From: Phycisphaerae bacterium
GTDB taxonomy: Bacteria; Planctomycetota; Phycisphaerae; Sedimentisphaerales; Anaerobacaceae
DNA: 5,198 bases
Direction: 5' to 3'
Assembly: GCA_030602845.1 (NCBI GenBank)
Contig: JAUVYZ010000170.1
Coordinates: forward strand, 1-5,198
Shown: in pieces, positions 1 to 5,198 of the stretch
Position numbering within the stretch: the first letter of the stretch is position 1
Layout: the number at the start of each line of letters is the position of its first letter
Made by a program: the position numbers and the translations under genes
The notes under the pieces: model-generated
The model's input: the letters and a program-made list of their open reading frames with translations, nothing else
The model's database searches: none
Told to the model about the DNA's origin: nothing

Positions 1-2361
1 GAAATTCCCGCCGGTTGGACTGCTTTTCCGGGCCTGCCCCGGCCGGGGGATAAGACCGGTGTGGGCCTCACGTTGTCCCAAAGCCGAGAAGGTTCCGTCA
101 CCGGCACGGTGAGGTTTCACGGCACGGATGCCCCGGCCTCAGGGGTGGTTGTTAAAACCATAAGCAAGTGGTTCGATACCGTGCAGGCCCGCACGGACCA
201 GCAAGGCAGCTACGCATTGGCCGGCATTCGCCCCGAAGCCGTTTTCCACATCAGTGCCGAAGACGAGCAAAAAGAGCTGTTCATGATAGATATGCCGGCG
301 GCCGTCCTCAAACCCGGCGAAGCCAAAACAGGTGTGGACCTCACGTTGTACCAGGGCCGAAAAGGTTCCATCTCCGGCAAAGTGGTCGGCAGGCGCATCT
401 TCTATAAAAAACCCGAACGCCTGACGAGGAATATAGTGCCCGAGAACTTTGAAAGGCGCCAAGATACGCCCTTGTCGGGTGTGAAGATAGTCCTCAAAAG
501 CAACAAAGGGGTTCTTAAGGAAACCATCACCGATGAGACGGGGCGCTACAGATTTGAGGGACTGTGTGCAGACGGTTATGTCGTCCGCGCGGAACTGCCT
601 CAAGGCGCCGCATTCGATAGGGACAATTACCCGAGTCTGTCTCGCTATGTCAAGCTCGAATCCGAACCCAGGACGGATGTCGATTTGCACTTCCGGCTCG
701 ATGGGATATCCATTGCGGGACGGGTGACCGACACTAATGGAAACCCTATCGGTGGTGCCAAAGTGGTTGCGGAATTCTACCTTCAAGGCGAGGACGAGGG
801 GATGCCCGTAATCAAAAAGTTTGGGTCGCCGGTCATGACGTTATCCGCCGCAGACGGTCGCTACCGACTGGATGGTCTTTGTCCGGTGACATTTTCGGAG
901 ACCGCCACCTACCTGATACATGGTAAGCTCTATCGCTGGTACGAGATGCGCGTTCAGGCGAAGGGGTATTCGCCCACCAGGCTTCTCGTGCCGCCCGTCA
1001 CGGAGCACCTCGTCGGCGAAACCTCCCGGTTGATGGAGGATTATAAAGGTCTTTATGGTGAACGGGATTCGTCGTCTGCCGAGGTGGCCTTGCCCGAAAG
1101 TGGCGCCAATGCCATTAACGGTATCGACTTTGTTATGGAGAAGGCAGCGGTGATTACGGGGCGGGTTCTCGATACCCAAGGCAACGTTGTGCCGGGGCCC
1201 AGGCCGAAGGCTTTGATACGGATGGTCCCCGTGGATTCACGCGACGACGAAAACGAAACGCTTCTTGTTCAAATGCCCGACAGGACCGGCCTCGACTGGA
1301 TTGCCTTAGATGAAGCGGGGCGTTTCAAATTCGACGGCGTCCACGCAGGGAGCTACTTTTTTGAAATAAGGACCAGAATAGACCCTTATGATACGCAGAG
1401 GGCGAGGAATGAGACTTTAGTGGTCAAAGCGGGGGATGTTATCAAGGACCTTGATGTCATTAAGGACCTTGATGTCATTGTGGAGCCGGCTGTAGATAGA
1501 GGCAAAATATCAGGTCGTGTGCTGGACGCCCTGTCAGGAAAACCCGTCAAAGCGTTTTCCGCCAAGGTCACCCGCGTGGACTCATCCGGGGAGGGCACGC
1601 CGTCCCTCGGCCGGACCACAATCGATAAATCGCAAGAGGGTGCTTTTCTTATAGAGGACATTTCCACCGGGACAGCGACACTGGAGGTATCGGCCCCCGG
1701 CTACGCGCGCGAAAAAGTCCAGGTGAAAGTTGTCAGTGGCCAAACAACCGATATGACTTTCAATCTTGAGCAGGGAGGCAAGTTGCAGGTTTATGTCACC
1801 CTGAACGGAAAGGGCAAGATGGCTTGGGTCGTCAGCGCGCGTCCTGCAGACCAAGGGCCGGATGCTGAAATCTCGACTCAGATGGGCAAAGATGGCCGCT
1901 ACGAGCTCACAGGACTGAAGGAAGCCGAGTATCTGGTCAGGGCACCCGTTCCGCTTAGCACCGGCATCCGCGGCCAAGCAACAGTACAAATCAATAATCG
2001 TGCGAGGGTAAAGATAGAACCCGGAAAAGAGACGCGCCTGGATTTCGAGCTGCGAGATAATGCCGGGATTCGCGGCACATTTGCATGCCCTGATAAAGAC
2101 CTTTCTTGGCGCATCCTAATTTTTGACGACTCGGCTGCGGTTCGTGATGACTCGGTTTCCGAAGTCAGACGGGCCCATGCCCTCATCTGGAACCTGCAGA
2201 AGGGCGAGTATTATGAGATTCGGTGTCTCCCACCCGGCACGTACAGGGTCGTCGGAAGGTGTTGTAAGAAAGACCAGGGGTGGACTGCCGTCATGGAGAA
2301 ATCGAAGACCGTCACCGTGGGCGCTGGACAGGTTGCCGAGGTTGATTTCGTTTTTCTGTAG
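1..2361 (+). CDS. Large protein of repeated carboxypeptidase-regulatory-like (Ig-like) domains, 5'-partial
   Basis: The frame is open from the first base, so the gene begins upstream; the GTG at 61 is internal, because the residues before it (ending PGDKTGVGLTL) match the end of the next repeat (PGEAKTGVDLTL). 786 residues are visible. They form about seven tandem beta-sandwich modules starting near visible residues 31, 122, 235, 382, 501, 592 and 688. Each opens with a G-x-I-x-G-x-V strand (GSVTGTV, GSISGKV, ISIAGRV, AVITGRV, KISGRVL) and most carry a D-x-x-G-x-Y/F-x-F/L-x-G-L turn (DETGRYRFEGL, AADGRYRLDGL, DEAGRFKFDGV, GKDGRYELTGL), the signature of CarboxypepD_reg/CNA_B-like folds. No catalytic motif, membrane segment or sorting signal is seen in this part; it ends VDFVFL. 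Such arrays are usually extracytoplasmic adhesive or structural parts. In planctomycetes they can be fused behind an M56/BlaR1 peptidase, which would lie outside the window. The fold call is firm; the function is unknown. Confidence 0.85.
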   Translation, partial: EIPAGWTAFPGLPRPGDKTGVGLTLSQSREGSVTGTVRFHGTDAPASGVVVKTISKWFDTVQARTDQQGSYALAGIRPEAVFHISAEDEQKELFMIDMPAAVLKPGEAKTGVDLTLYQGRKGSISGKVVGRRIFYKKPERLTRNIVPENFERRQDTPLSGVKIVLKSNKGVLKETITDETGRYRFEGLCADGYVVRAELPQGAAFDRDNYPSLSRYVKLESEPRTDVDLHFRLDGISIAGRVTDTNGNPIGGAKVVAEFYLQGEDEGMPVIKKFGSPVMTLSAADGRYRLDGLCPVTFSETATYLIHGKLYRWYEMRVQAKGYSPTRLLVPPVTEHLVGETSRLMEDYKGLYGERDSSSAEVALPESGANAINGIDFVMEKAAVITGRVLDTQGNVVPGPRPKALIRMVPVDSRDDENETLLVQMPDRTGLDWIALDEAGRFKFDGVHAGSYFFEIRTRIDPYDTQRARNETLVVKAGDVIKDLDVIKDLDVIVEPAVDRGKISGRVLDALSGKPVKAFSAKVTRVDSSGEGTPSLGRTTIDKSQEGAFLIEDISTGTATLEVSAPGYAREKVQVKVVSGQTTDMTFNLEQGGKLQVYVTLNGKGKMAWVVSARPADQGPDAEISTQMGKDGRYELTGLKEAEYLVRAPVPLSTGIRGQATVQINNRARVKIEPGKETRLDFELRDNAGIRGTFACPDKDLSWRILIFDDSAAVRDDSVSEVRRAHALIWNLQKGEYYEIRCLPPGTYRVVGRCCKKDQGWTAVMEKSKTVTVGAGQVAEVDFVFL
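58..378 (+). repeat. Near-identical 48-bp segments 273 bp apart, marking an internal domain duplication
   Basis: Bases 58-105 and 331-378 align without gaps and differ at 7 of 48 positions. They encode GVGLTLSQSREGSVTG and GVDLTLYQGRKGSISG. The spacing of 273 bp is exactly 91 codons, one module. The other modules of this gene share only the protein pattern, so this pair looks like a comparatively young duplication of one Ig-like unit, or a segment kept alike by recombination. The rest of the two modules has diverged much more. Confidence 0.75.
1444..1479 (+). repeat. Perfect 18-bp tandem duplication inside the coding region
   Basis: The 18-mer AAGGACCTTGATGTCATT occurs twice head to tail (1444-1461 and 1462-1479). 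It keeps the frame and doubles the peptide KDLDVI at visible residues 482-487 and 488-493, in the last strand of the fourth Ig-like module and the linker to the fifth. Both copies are identical, which points to a recent slippage event or an assembly artefact. Confidence 0.9.
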
Positions 2362-2457
2362 TCATTGAACCGTCCACAGGTCTTTGGCTGCTGCGGCTGG
2401 AAGCTTTAGATGGATGGCGTTTTATTCCCGCAGGGCGAGAAAGACATTTTGGGGGTG

Positions 2458-2484
2458 TTACCAGTTGGCCAAATATGGTAAAAT
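2458..2484 (+). promoter_or_regulatory. Candidate extended -10 promoter with an overlapping inverted repeat, upstream of the HEAT-DUF4019 gene
   Basis: TAAAAT at 2479-2484 differs from TATAAT at one base and follows TGG, giving an extended -10 (TGn). No good -35 box lies at 17 bp (TGTTAC). TTACCA (2458-2463) and TGGTAA (2476-2481) form a 6-bp inverted repeat over the -10, and the palindrome TTGGCCAA (2465-2472) lies between the arms. Transcription would begin near 2491, giving a leader of about 77 nt that contains the hairpin at 2515-2551. This rests on sequence pattern alone. Confidence 0.35.
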
Positions 2485-2514
2485 GGTGTCCGGACTTCAA
2501 GAAAAGCAGTGGAA

Positions 2515-2551
2515 TTGTTCCGCACTAATTGCGCTTATTGGTGCGGGATAA
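2515..2551 (+). promoter_or_regulatory. 14-bp RNA hairpin in the leader of the HEAT-DUF4019 gene
   Basis: Bases 2515-2528 pair with 2538-2551 around the 9-nt loop TTGCGCTTA. The core arms CCGCAC (2520-2525) and GTGCGG (2541-2546) are perfect; the whole stem has 14 consecutive pairs including three G-U pairs. It ends 8 nt before the GAGG ribosome site. No T-run follows, so it is not a standard terminator. It could be an operator, an mRNA-stability stem or a structure that limits ribosome access. Confidence 0.55.
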
Positions 2552-2567
2552 AAGCTAACGAGGCGAT

Positions 2568-4340
2568 ATGATGCGATTAGTGAGCTGCATTTGTGTCTTG
2601 ACGATAGTGGCCTTGTGCGCAGCCGTTGTGCCGATGGCGGCTGCAGGTCGGGTTCAATCGCGACGGCAATCGGTTATCCGGGCGGTGGACAACAAGGCTA
2701 CGCTGCGCAGCGGCGTGAGCATTGAACTGCTGGGGTTGACGTACATTCCAGTGAAGGGTCAGCCCTGGTGGAAGCCCGACGGTTCGCCGGTGGATGAGCC
2801 GCCTTTTGACAGGGTAGGCACTGATCCGAGTGTTGACCCGAACTGGGAGCAATTCAATTATTACGCAGTGGCTGCGCGTCTGAAGGGTAAACCCGCTGAT
2901 AAGCTCGGACAAGTAAAGTGGCGTTTCAGGAGGGCGGATGGGCACGCCCGCACCACGTACTACCATAAGAACGTCCTCGCCGGATGGGTCAGGTTTCCCA
3001 AATATGTCAAAACGACCACGCTGCGCCTGGGTATCGCCGGCGGGCACTGGGAGACACTTATCGCTTTTAAGGACTATGGCTCTTACAGGAAGGGTAAGGA
3101 TTCGATAGCTGTGAGCAAGCCGTATGGTCCTTATGGGCCGCTCGGCTCAGGTCTGGGGGAAAAAGGGCTGTACATTCGTGTAGTCTATAATGTAACTGAC
3201 CGTGACGTCCGTATCGTGGCCGTCGATAAAAACGGCAAAGTGCATCTTTCCAGCTCCGGGGGCTCAGGCGGCACCAGCGACCTTCGACGAACCATTGCGA
3301 ATTTTCGTGATTTGACACAGGACAAGCTTCAGGAATACCGCTTTGAGGTGCGTGAGTATGAGTGGGTCGAGTTTAAGAATATTGCGCTTCGTCCGGGCAA
3401 AGAGGCCGTTGCCCGTGCTGAACGAAAAAGAGCCGTAGAGCAGGAGAAACTCGAACAGTGGCTCGGCGAGGGACAGACCCGGCGGATTCGCGAACAGATT
3501 CTCACGCTGCGTGAGAGTTATCACGTCCACGAACCCTGTAATTCGCAGGTGGCGGCAATATCGGCAATACAAGAGCTGGTCAGGATGGGTGCTCTTGCTG
3601 TACCGGAGCTGATTACGGAGCTGCGTCAAACCGAGCGCTGGCTTTATAAGAGCTTAATCGCTTTTACGCTGCGGGCCATCGGCGACCGTCGTGCGGTGCC
3701 TGGGTTAATCGAAGTATTGGGCCAATCCAGGTACCGAGGAGAATTTGGCATCTTCATAAAGGATGAGCATCTGGCAAAGTTTATGCTGGACAATCAGCAT
3801 TGTTCGGCTGATGAAAGTGATCGCCAGGCCAAAACAATTAGGCTTGGCTGTCCGGTCATTGAGATTGTCAAGGCGCTGGATAAAATCACCGGCCACAGTG
3901 AAGGTCCGGACAGGTTCAGTCCGGAGGCGGCAGAGGCCGTCAAGGCCCGATGGCAGAGGTGGTGGCAGCAGCAGAATAAGCAGAAGACCGATGTGCAGGT
4001 TGAGGATCCAGTTATGGCTGCGATGGGCTGGCTGAAACTTATCGATGCCAGAGATTATGGCAAAAGCTTCGACGAAATGGCTGTGCTGTTCAGAGGGGCG
4101 GTGAGTAAAGCTGACTGGGAAAAGACTATGGACCTTTATGGAAAGGGTTTTGGCAAAGCTGTTTCGAGAAAAGTTCAATCAAAGAGACATACCAGACACC
4201 TTCCAGCCGGGCCGACCGGTGAATATGTGATTATTGAGTTCGAGTCATCGTTCGAGCATAAAAGCAAAGCTGCCGAAACCGTTACGCTGATGCGGGACAG
4301 AGACGGCGTATGGCGGGTGACACGCTACTTTATTAAATAG
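2568..4340 (+). CDS. Secreted three-module protein: planctomycete BlaR1-associated-type domain, HEAT repeat, DUF4019
   Basis: 590 residues, complete. Residues 1-26 form a signal peptide (MMRLVSC, hydrophobic core, A-A-A before G27), so it acts outside the cytoplasm. Residues about 49-276 hold GVSIELLGLTYIP, WWKPDGSPV, LRLGIAGGHWETL, VRIVAVDKNGK and EYEWVEFKNIAL; I recognise this pattern from planctomycete BlaR1/M56-type and related proteins, where it has no assigned activity. Residues 277-312 are charged and helical. Residues about 325-385 resemble a HEAT repeat pair (AVPELITELRQ, AVPGLIEVLGQ), followed by a helical stretch with WQRWWQQQNK. Residues 479-590 match DUF4019: AAMGWLKLIDARDYGKS, W517, LPAGPTGEYVIIEFESSF, DGVWRVTRYFIK. 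GAGG at 2560-2563 lies 4 nt from ATG 2568 but 7 nt from ATG 2571, so the second Met may be the real start. A 206-bp gap separates it from the upstream gene. Role unknown; a scaffold or sensor in the envelope is an inference. Confidence 0.9.
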   Translation: MMRLVSCICVLTIVALCAAVVPMAAAGRVQSRRQSVIRAVDNKATLRSGVSIELLGLTYIPVKGQPWWKPDGSPVDEPPFDRVGTDPSVDPNWEQFNYYAVAARLKGKPADKLGQVKWRFRRADGHARTTYYHKNVLAGWVRFPKYVKTTTLRLGIAGGHWETLIAFKDYGSYRKGKDSIAVSKPYGPYGPLGSGLGEKGLYIRVVYNVTDRDVRIVAVDKNGKVHLSSSGGSGGTSDLRRTIANFRDLTQDKLQEYRFEVREYEWVEFKNIALRPGKEAVARAERKRAVEQEKLEQWLGEGQTRRIREQILTLRESYHVHEPCNSQVAAISAIQELVRMGALAVPELITELRQTERWLYKSLIAFTLRAIGDRRAVPGLIEVLGQSRYRGEFGIFIKDEHLAKFMLDNQHCSADESDRQAKTIRLGCPVIEIVKALDKITGHSEGPDRFSPEAAEAVKARWQRWWQQQNKQKTDVQVEDPVMAAMGWLKLIDARDYGKSFDEMAVLFRGAVSKADWEKTMDLYGKGFGKAVSRKVQSKRHTRHLPAGPTGEYVIIEFESSFEHKSKAAETVTLMRDRDGVWRVTRYFIK

Positions 4341-4445
4341 CATATAGTGAAAGCAAAAACCGGTCCTGAGTCGGTCGGGACTTTCAGTAACGTAAAATTT
4401 TAAGCAGGGTCCTTTGTCGGCGAGCCGGCACTGCGAATGGCGAAT
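4341..4445. other. Convergent gap between the HEAT-DUF4019 and cupin genes
   Basis: About 105 bp. GAAAG (4349-4353) and CTTTC (4381-4385) enclose ACCG (4359-4362) and CGGT (4372-4375), giving a weak, interrupted stem without a T-run. Near 4415-4430, TGTCGG-CGAG-CCGGCA makes a 6-bp stem with one G-U pair. Neither is a convincing terminator for either gene. I see no coding sequence here. Confidence 0.4.
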
Positions 4446-4718
4446 TTATCCGAAGTTGTAGTGCTTTGTTACGGCTTCGGTGACGTTCCAGGTGCACTCG
4501 AGGTCCTGTGGGAAAATCACGAAATCGCCGGGGCCGAAACTCACCGAATCCGTGCAGTCCGTGAACGTTACTTTGCCTTCTATTAGAAGGCAGGTTTCTT
4601 TTTCTGTATATGACCAGTCGAAAGTGCTGGGCTGGCATTTCCAGATTGGCCAGGCCTTGCAGGTTTCGGTTTCCTCATCAGACGGCTTTTTGACAATCAC
4701 ATCTTTTACGCTTGGCAT
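4446..4718 (-). CDS. Small single-domain cupin of the Cupin_3 (DUF861) type, TM1112-like
   Basis: 90 residues, complete, about the length of stand-alone members such as Thermotoga maritima TM1112. It follows that protein closely in pattern: WPIW (23-26), FDWSY (33-37), ETCLLIEGKV (41-50), FGPGDFVIFP (61-70), CTWNV (75-79), and the end KHYNFG (85-90). This is one beta-barrel with no signal peptide, so it is cytoplasmic. The classic cupin motif 1 histidines are absent: the segment at 35-48 has no His and only E41 and E47 remain; H86 is the only histidine in the protein. Metal binding by the classic site is therefore doubtful. The family's substrate is unknown; relatives fused into (S)-ureidoglycine aminohydrolase or EutQ-like proteins do not settle the role. 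It starts at ATG 4718 behind a strong AAAGGAG, with a TATAAT promoter just upstream. Confidence 0.92.
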   Translation of the reverse strand: MPSVKDVIVKKPSDEETETCKAWPIWKCQPSTFDWSYTEKETCLLIEGKVTFTDCTDSVSFGPGDFVIFPQDLECTWNVTEAVTKHYNFG

Positions 4719-4727
4719 ATTGTTTTG

Positions 4728-4734
4728 CTCCTTT
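4728..4734 (-). promoter_or_regulatory. Ribosome binding site of the cupin gene
   Basis: On the minus strand the sequence reads AAAGGAG, 9 nt before ATG at 4718. It is a near-full Shine-Dalgarno match and fixes the start. Its complement overlaps the plus-strand -35 box (TTGACT, 4733-4738) by two bases. Confidence 0.85.
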
Positions 4735-4761
4735 GACTATTATCGGTTCAGGCTGTATTAT
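4733..4761 (+). promoter_or_regulatory. Divergent plus-strand promoter TTGACT-17-TATTAT
   Basis: TTGACT (4733-4738) and TATTAT (4756-4761) each match the sigma-70 consensus at 5 of 6 bases, with the optimal 17-bp spacer. The -10 lies on the same base pairs as the minus-strand TATAAT, shifted by one base. The start of transcription would fall near 4768, leaving only about 11 nt before the TTG start of the small gene at 4779, so the ribosome site would sit at the very 5' end of the mRNA. Confidence 0.45.
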
Positions 4762-4768
4762 ACCTGAA
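4747..4768 (-). promoter_or_regulatory. Cupin promoter -10 (TATAAT) inside a TTCAGG/CCTGAA inverted repeat
   Basis: On the minus strand, bases 4768 to 4747 read TTCAGG-TATAAT-ACAG-CCTGAA. The -10 hexamer (4757-4762) is perfect. The predicted start of transcription near 4750 gives a leader of about 31 nt with the ribosome site well placed. The -35 is weak (TTCCAA at 4784-4779, 16-bp spacer), so an activator may be needed. The 6-bp arms are perfectly inverted around the -10 and would suit a dimeric regulator. Confidence 0.55.
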
Positions 4769-4772
4769 GGAG
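4767..4772 (+). promoter_or_regulatory. Ribosome binding site of the 46-codon small gene
   Basis: AAGGAG lies 6 nt before TTG at 4779. It decides the start of a reading frame that has no ATG, and is the main reason to treat that frame as real. It overlaps the right arm (CCTGAA) of the inverted repeat by two bases. Confidence 0.5.
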
Positions 4773-4778
4773 CCTATT

Positions 4779-4919
4779 TTGGAATACGCAACAGAAATTT
4801 TTTCTGAAAGCTGGTATAAATTAGTCTCCATTGACTTTTTGCCAGGAACAACAGATATCGAAAGAGTCAGGGAAAAGATATTTGGCTATGTTGATTTTAG
4901 AATAGGGCGGGATGGGTGA
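4779..4919 (+). CDS. Putative 46-residue small protein, TTG start, unknown function
   Basis: The frame begins LEYATEIFSESWYK (first residue Met if TTG is used), continues with LVSIDFLPGTTDIERV and ends at TGA 4917-4919 after GYVDFRIGRDG. The composition is that of a soluble, folded protein: acidic and basic residues mixed with regular aromatic and aliphatic ones, no signal peptide and no membrane segment. In favour: AAGGAG at ideal spacing, a divergent promoter directly upstream, and no overlap with a longer gene. Against: short length, TTG start, and visibly higher A+T than the other genes here. I do not recognise a family. It could also be a remnant of a longer gene, since the +1 frame stays open after the stop (from ATG 4912). 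It is divergent from the cupin gene and convergent with the DUF134 gene. Confidence 0.45.
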   Translation: MEYATEIFSESWYKLVSIDFLPGTTDIERVREKIFGYVDFRIGRDG

Positions 4920-4976
4920 CGAAATTGAAAAGGGAAAGCAAACTCCTGTTTTTATGGTAATGCCAACCCTGCGAAT
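4920..4976. other. Short convergent gap before the DUF134 stop codon
   Basis: Fifty-seven bases between the small gene and the end of the DUF134 gene. AAAC-TCCT-GTTTTT near 4940-4955 has only a 4-bp stem, too weak to call a terminator. Confidence 0.3.
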
Positions 4977-5198
4977 TTACCGGCCTCTTCCTCCGCAGTG
5001 TCCTCGTCCTCGTCCGCCAGGGCCTCGGCGGAAGCGGTGGGGGGCGGCAGTGTCGGAAGCAGCGGTGGTGAGTTCAATTGGGCCGCCTTTGATTAGCAGG
5101 GCCTTTCCGTTGACCAGGGCATCAGCAATCTTTTTGTGGGCCGATTCCAGCATTCTGCCAAAGGTCTGTCTGGATACATTCATCCTTTTGGCGGCGTC
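4977..5198 (-). CDS. DUF134 family protein, C-terminal part (start lies beyond the window)
   Basis: 73 residues are visible on the minus strand, and the frame is open to the window edge: DAAKR precedes the Met at 5183, so that ATG is internal. Residues 1-31 (AAKRMNVSRQTFGRML, then SAHKKIADALVNGKAL) are the recognition-helix end of the DUF134 helix-turn-helix, which resembles sigma-70 region 4; S9-R10-Q11-T12 is its core. The family is a putative DNA-binding protein whose target is unknown. In many anaerobes it is encoded near NifX/NifB-like iron-molybdenum-cluster-binding proteins and small Gly/Cys-rich proteins (family knowledge, not seen here). After KGGPIEL the tail is low in complexity and rich in Gly and Arg (RRGPGGRGRGHCGGRGR) with one Cys and one His close together. 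The strong G+C of 4980-5040 reflects this tail. Confidence 0.88.
   Translation of the reverse strand, partial: DAAKRMNVSRQTFGRMLESAHKKIADALVNGKALLIKGGPIELTTAASDTAAPHRFRRGPGGRGRGHCGGRGR

Noticed and set aside
139..786. 215-codon minus-strand frame
   Set aside because: It is the reverse of the Ig-like repeat gene; its composition follows from that gene's codons and no family pattern is seen.
2577..3047. 156-codon minus-strand frame
   Set aside because: It is antisense to the signal peptide and first domain of the 590-residue protein and shows no recognisable motif.
4349..4385. Possible terminator after the HEAT-DUF4019 gene
   Set aside because: The stem is interrupted by two unpaired 5-nt sides and no T-run follows.
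4480..4767. 95-codon plus-strand frame
   Set aside because: It lies antisense to the cupin gene, which has clear family motifs and a strong ribosome site.
4792..4806. CAGAAA-TTT-TTTCTG palindrome
   Set aside because: It is A/T-rich with a 3-nt loop inside the small reading frame; such short repeats are expected by chance and it has no G+C stem of a terminator.
4812..4820. TGG-TATAAA, an extended -10 look-alike on the plus strand
   Set aside because: It lies inside the small reading frame (codons Trp-Tyr-Lys) and no gene starts suitably downstream on that strand.
4912..5198. Plus-strand frame open to the window edge
   Set aside because: Beyond 4980 it is antisense to the DUF134 gene; only the first 20 or so codons could be of interest, and these are treated as a finding on the small gene.

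Overview
The window looks like a piece of chromosome from a planctomycete, most likely a Phycisphaerae/Sedimentisphaerales-type anaerobe, probably from a metagenome. The reasons are the protein types: a very long array of carboxypeptidase-regulatory-like beta-sandwich repeats, and a secreted protein that joins a 'WWKPDGSP'-type domain (which I know from planctomycete BlaR1/M56-type proteins), a HEAT segment and a DUF4019 tail. This assignment comes from remembered families, not from a search.

Layout. Positions 1-2361 (+) hold the 3' part of a large gene that starts before the window. It encodes at least seven consecutive Ig-like/CarboxypepD_reg repeats. A 206-bp gap follows, with a candidate promoter and a strong leader hairpin. 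Positions 2568-4340 (+) hold a complete secreted three-module protein (N-terminal planctomycete module, HEAT, DUF4019). Positions 4341-4445 are a short convergent gap without a convincing terminator. Positions 4446-4718 (-) hold a complete 90-residue cupin of the TM1112/Cupin_3 (DUF861) type. Positions 4719-4778 form a compact divergent control region: a perfect TATAAT on the minus strand and a TTGACT-17-TATTAT promoter on the plus strand share the same base pairs, inside a TTCAGG/CCTGAA inverted repeat. Positions 4779-4919 (+) hold a previously uncalled 46-codon reading frame with an AAGGAG ribosome site and a TTG start. Positions 4977-5198 (-) hold the C-terminal end of a DUF134 family protein whose start lies beyond the window.

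How the parts may work together. The first two genes are both predicted to act outside the cytoplasm and are of kinds that, in planctomycetes, often accompany BlaI/BlaR1-like signalling genes; they may belong to one cell-envelope or sensing locus, but no BlaI or M56 peptidase is visible here. The cupin, the small gene and the DUF134 gene are cytoplasmic-type proteins and form a separate group. I see no tRNA, rRNA, CRISPR array, insertion sequence or phage gene. The most unusual items are the overlapping divergent promoters with the small gene, and the HEAT-DUF4019 fusion.
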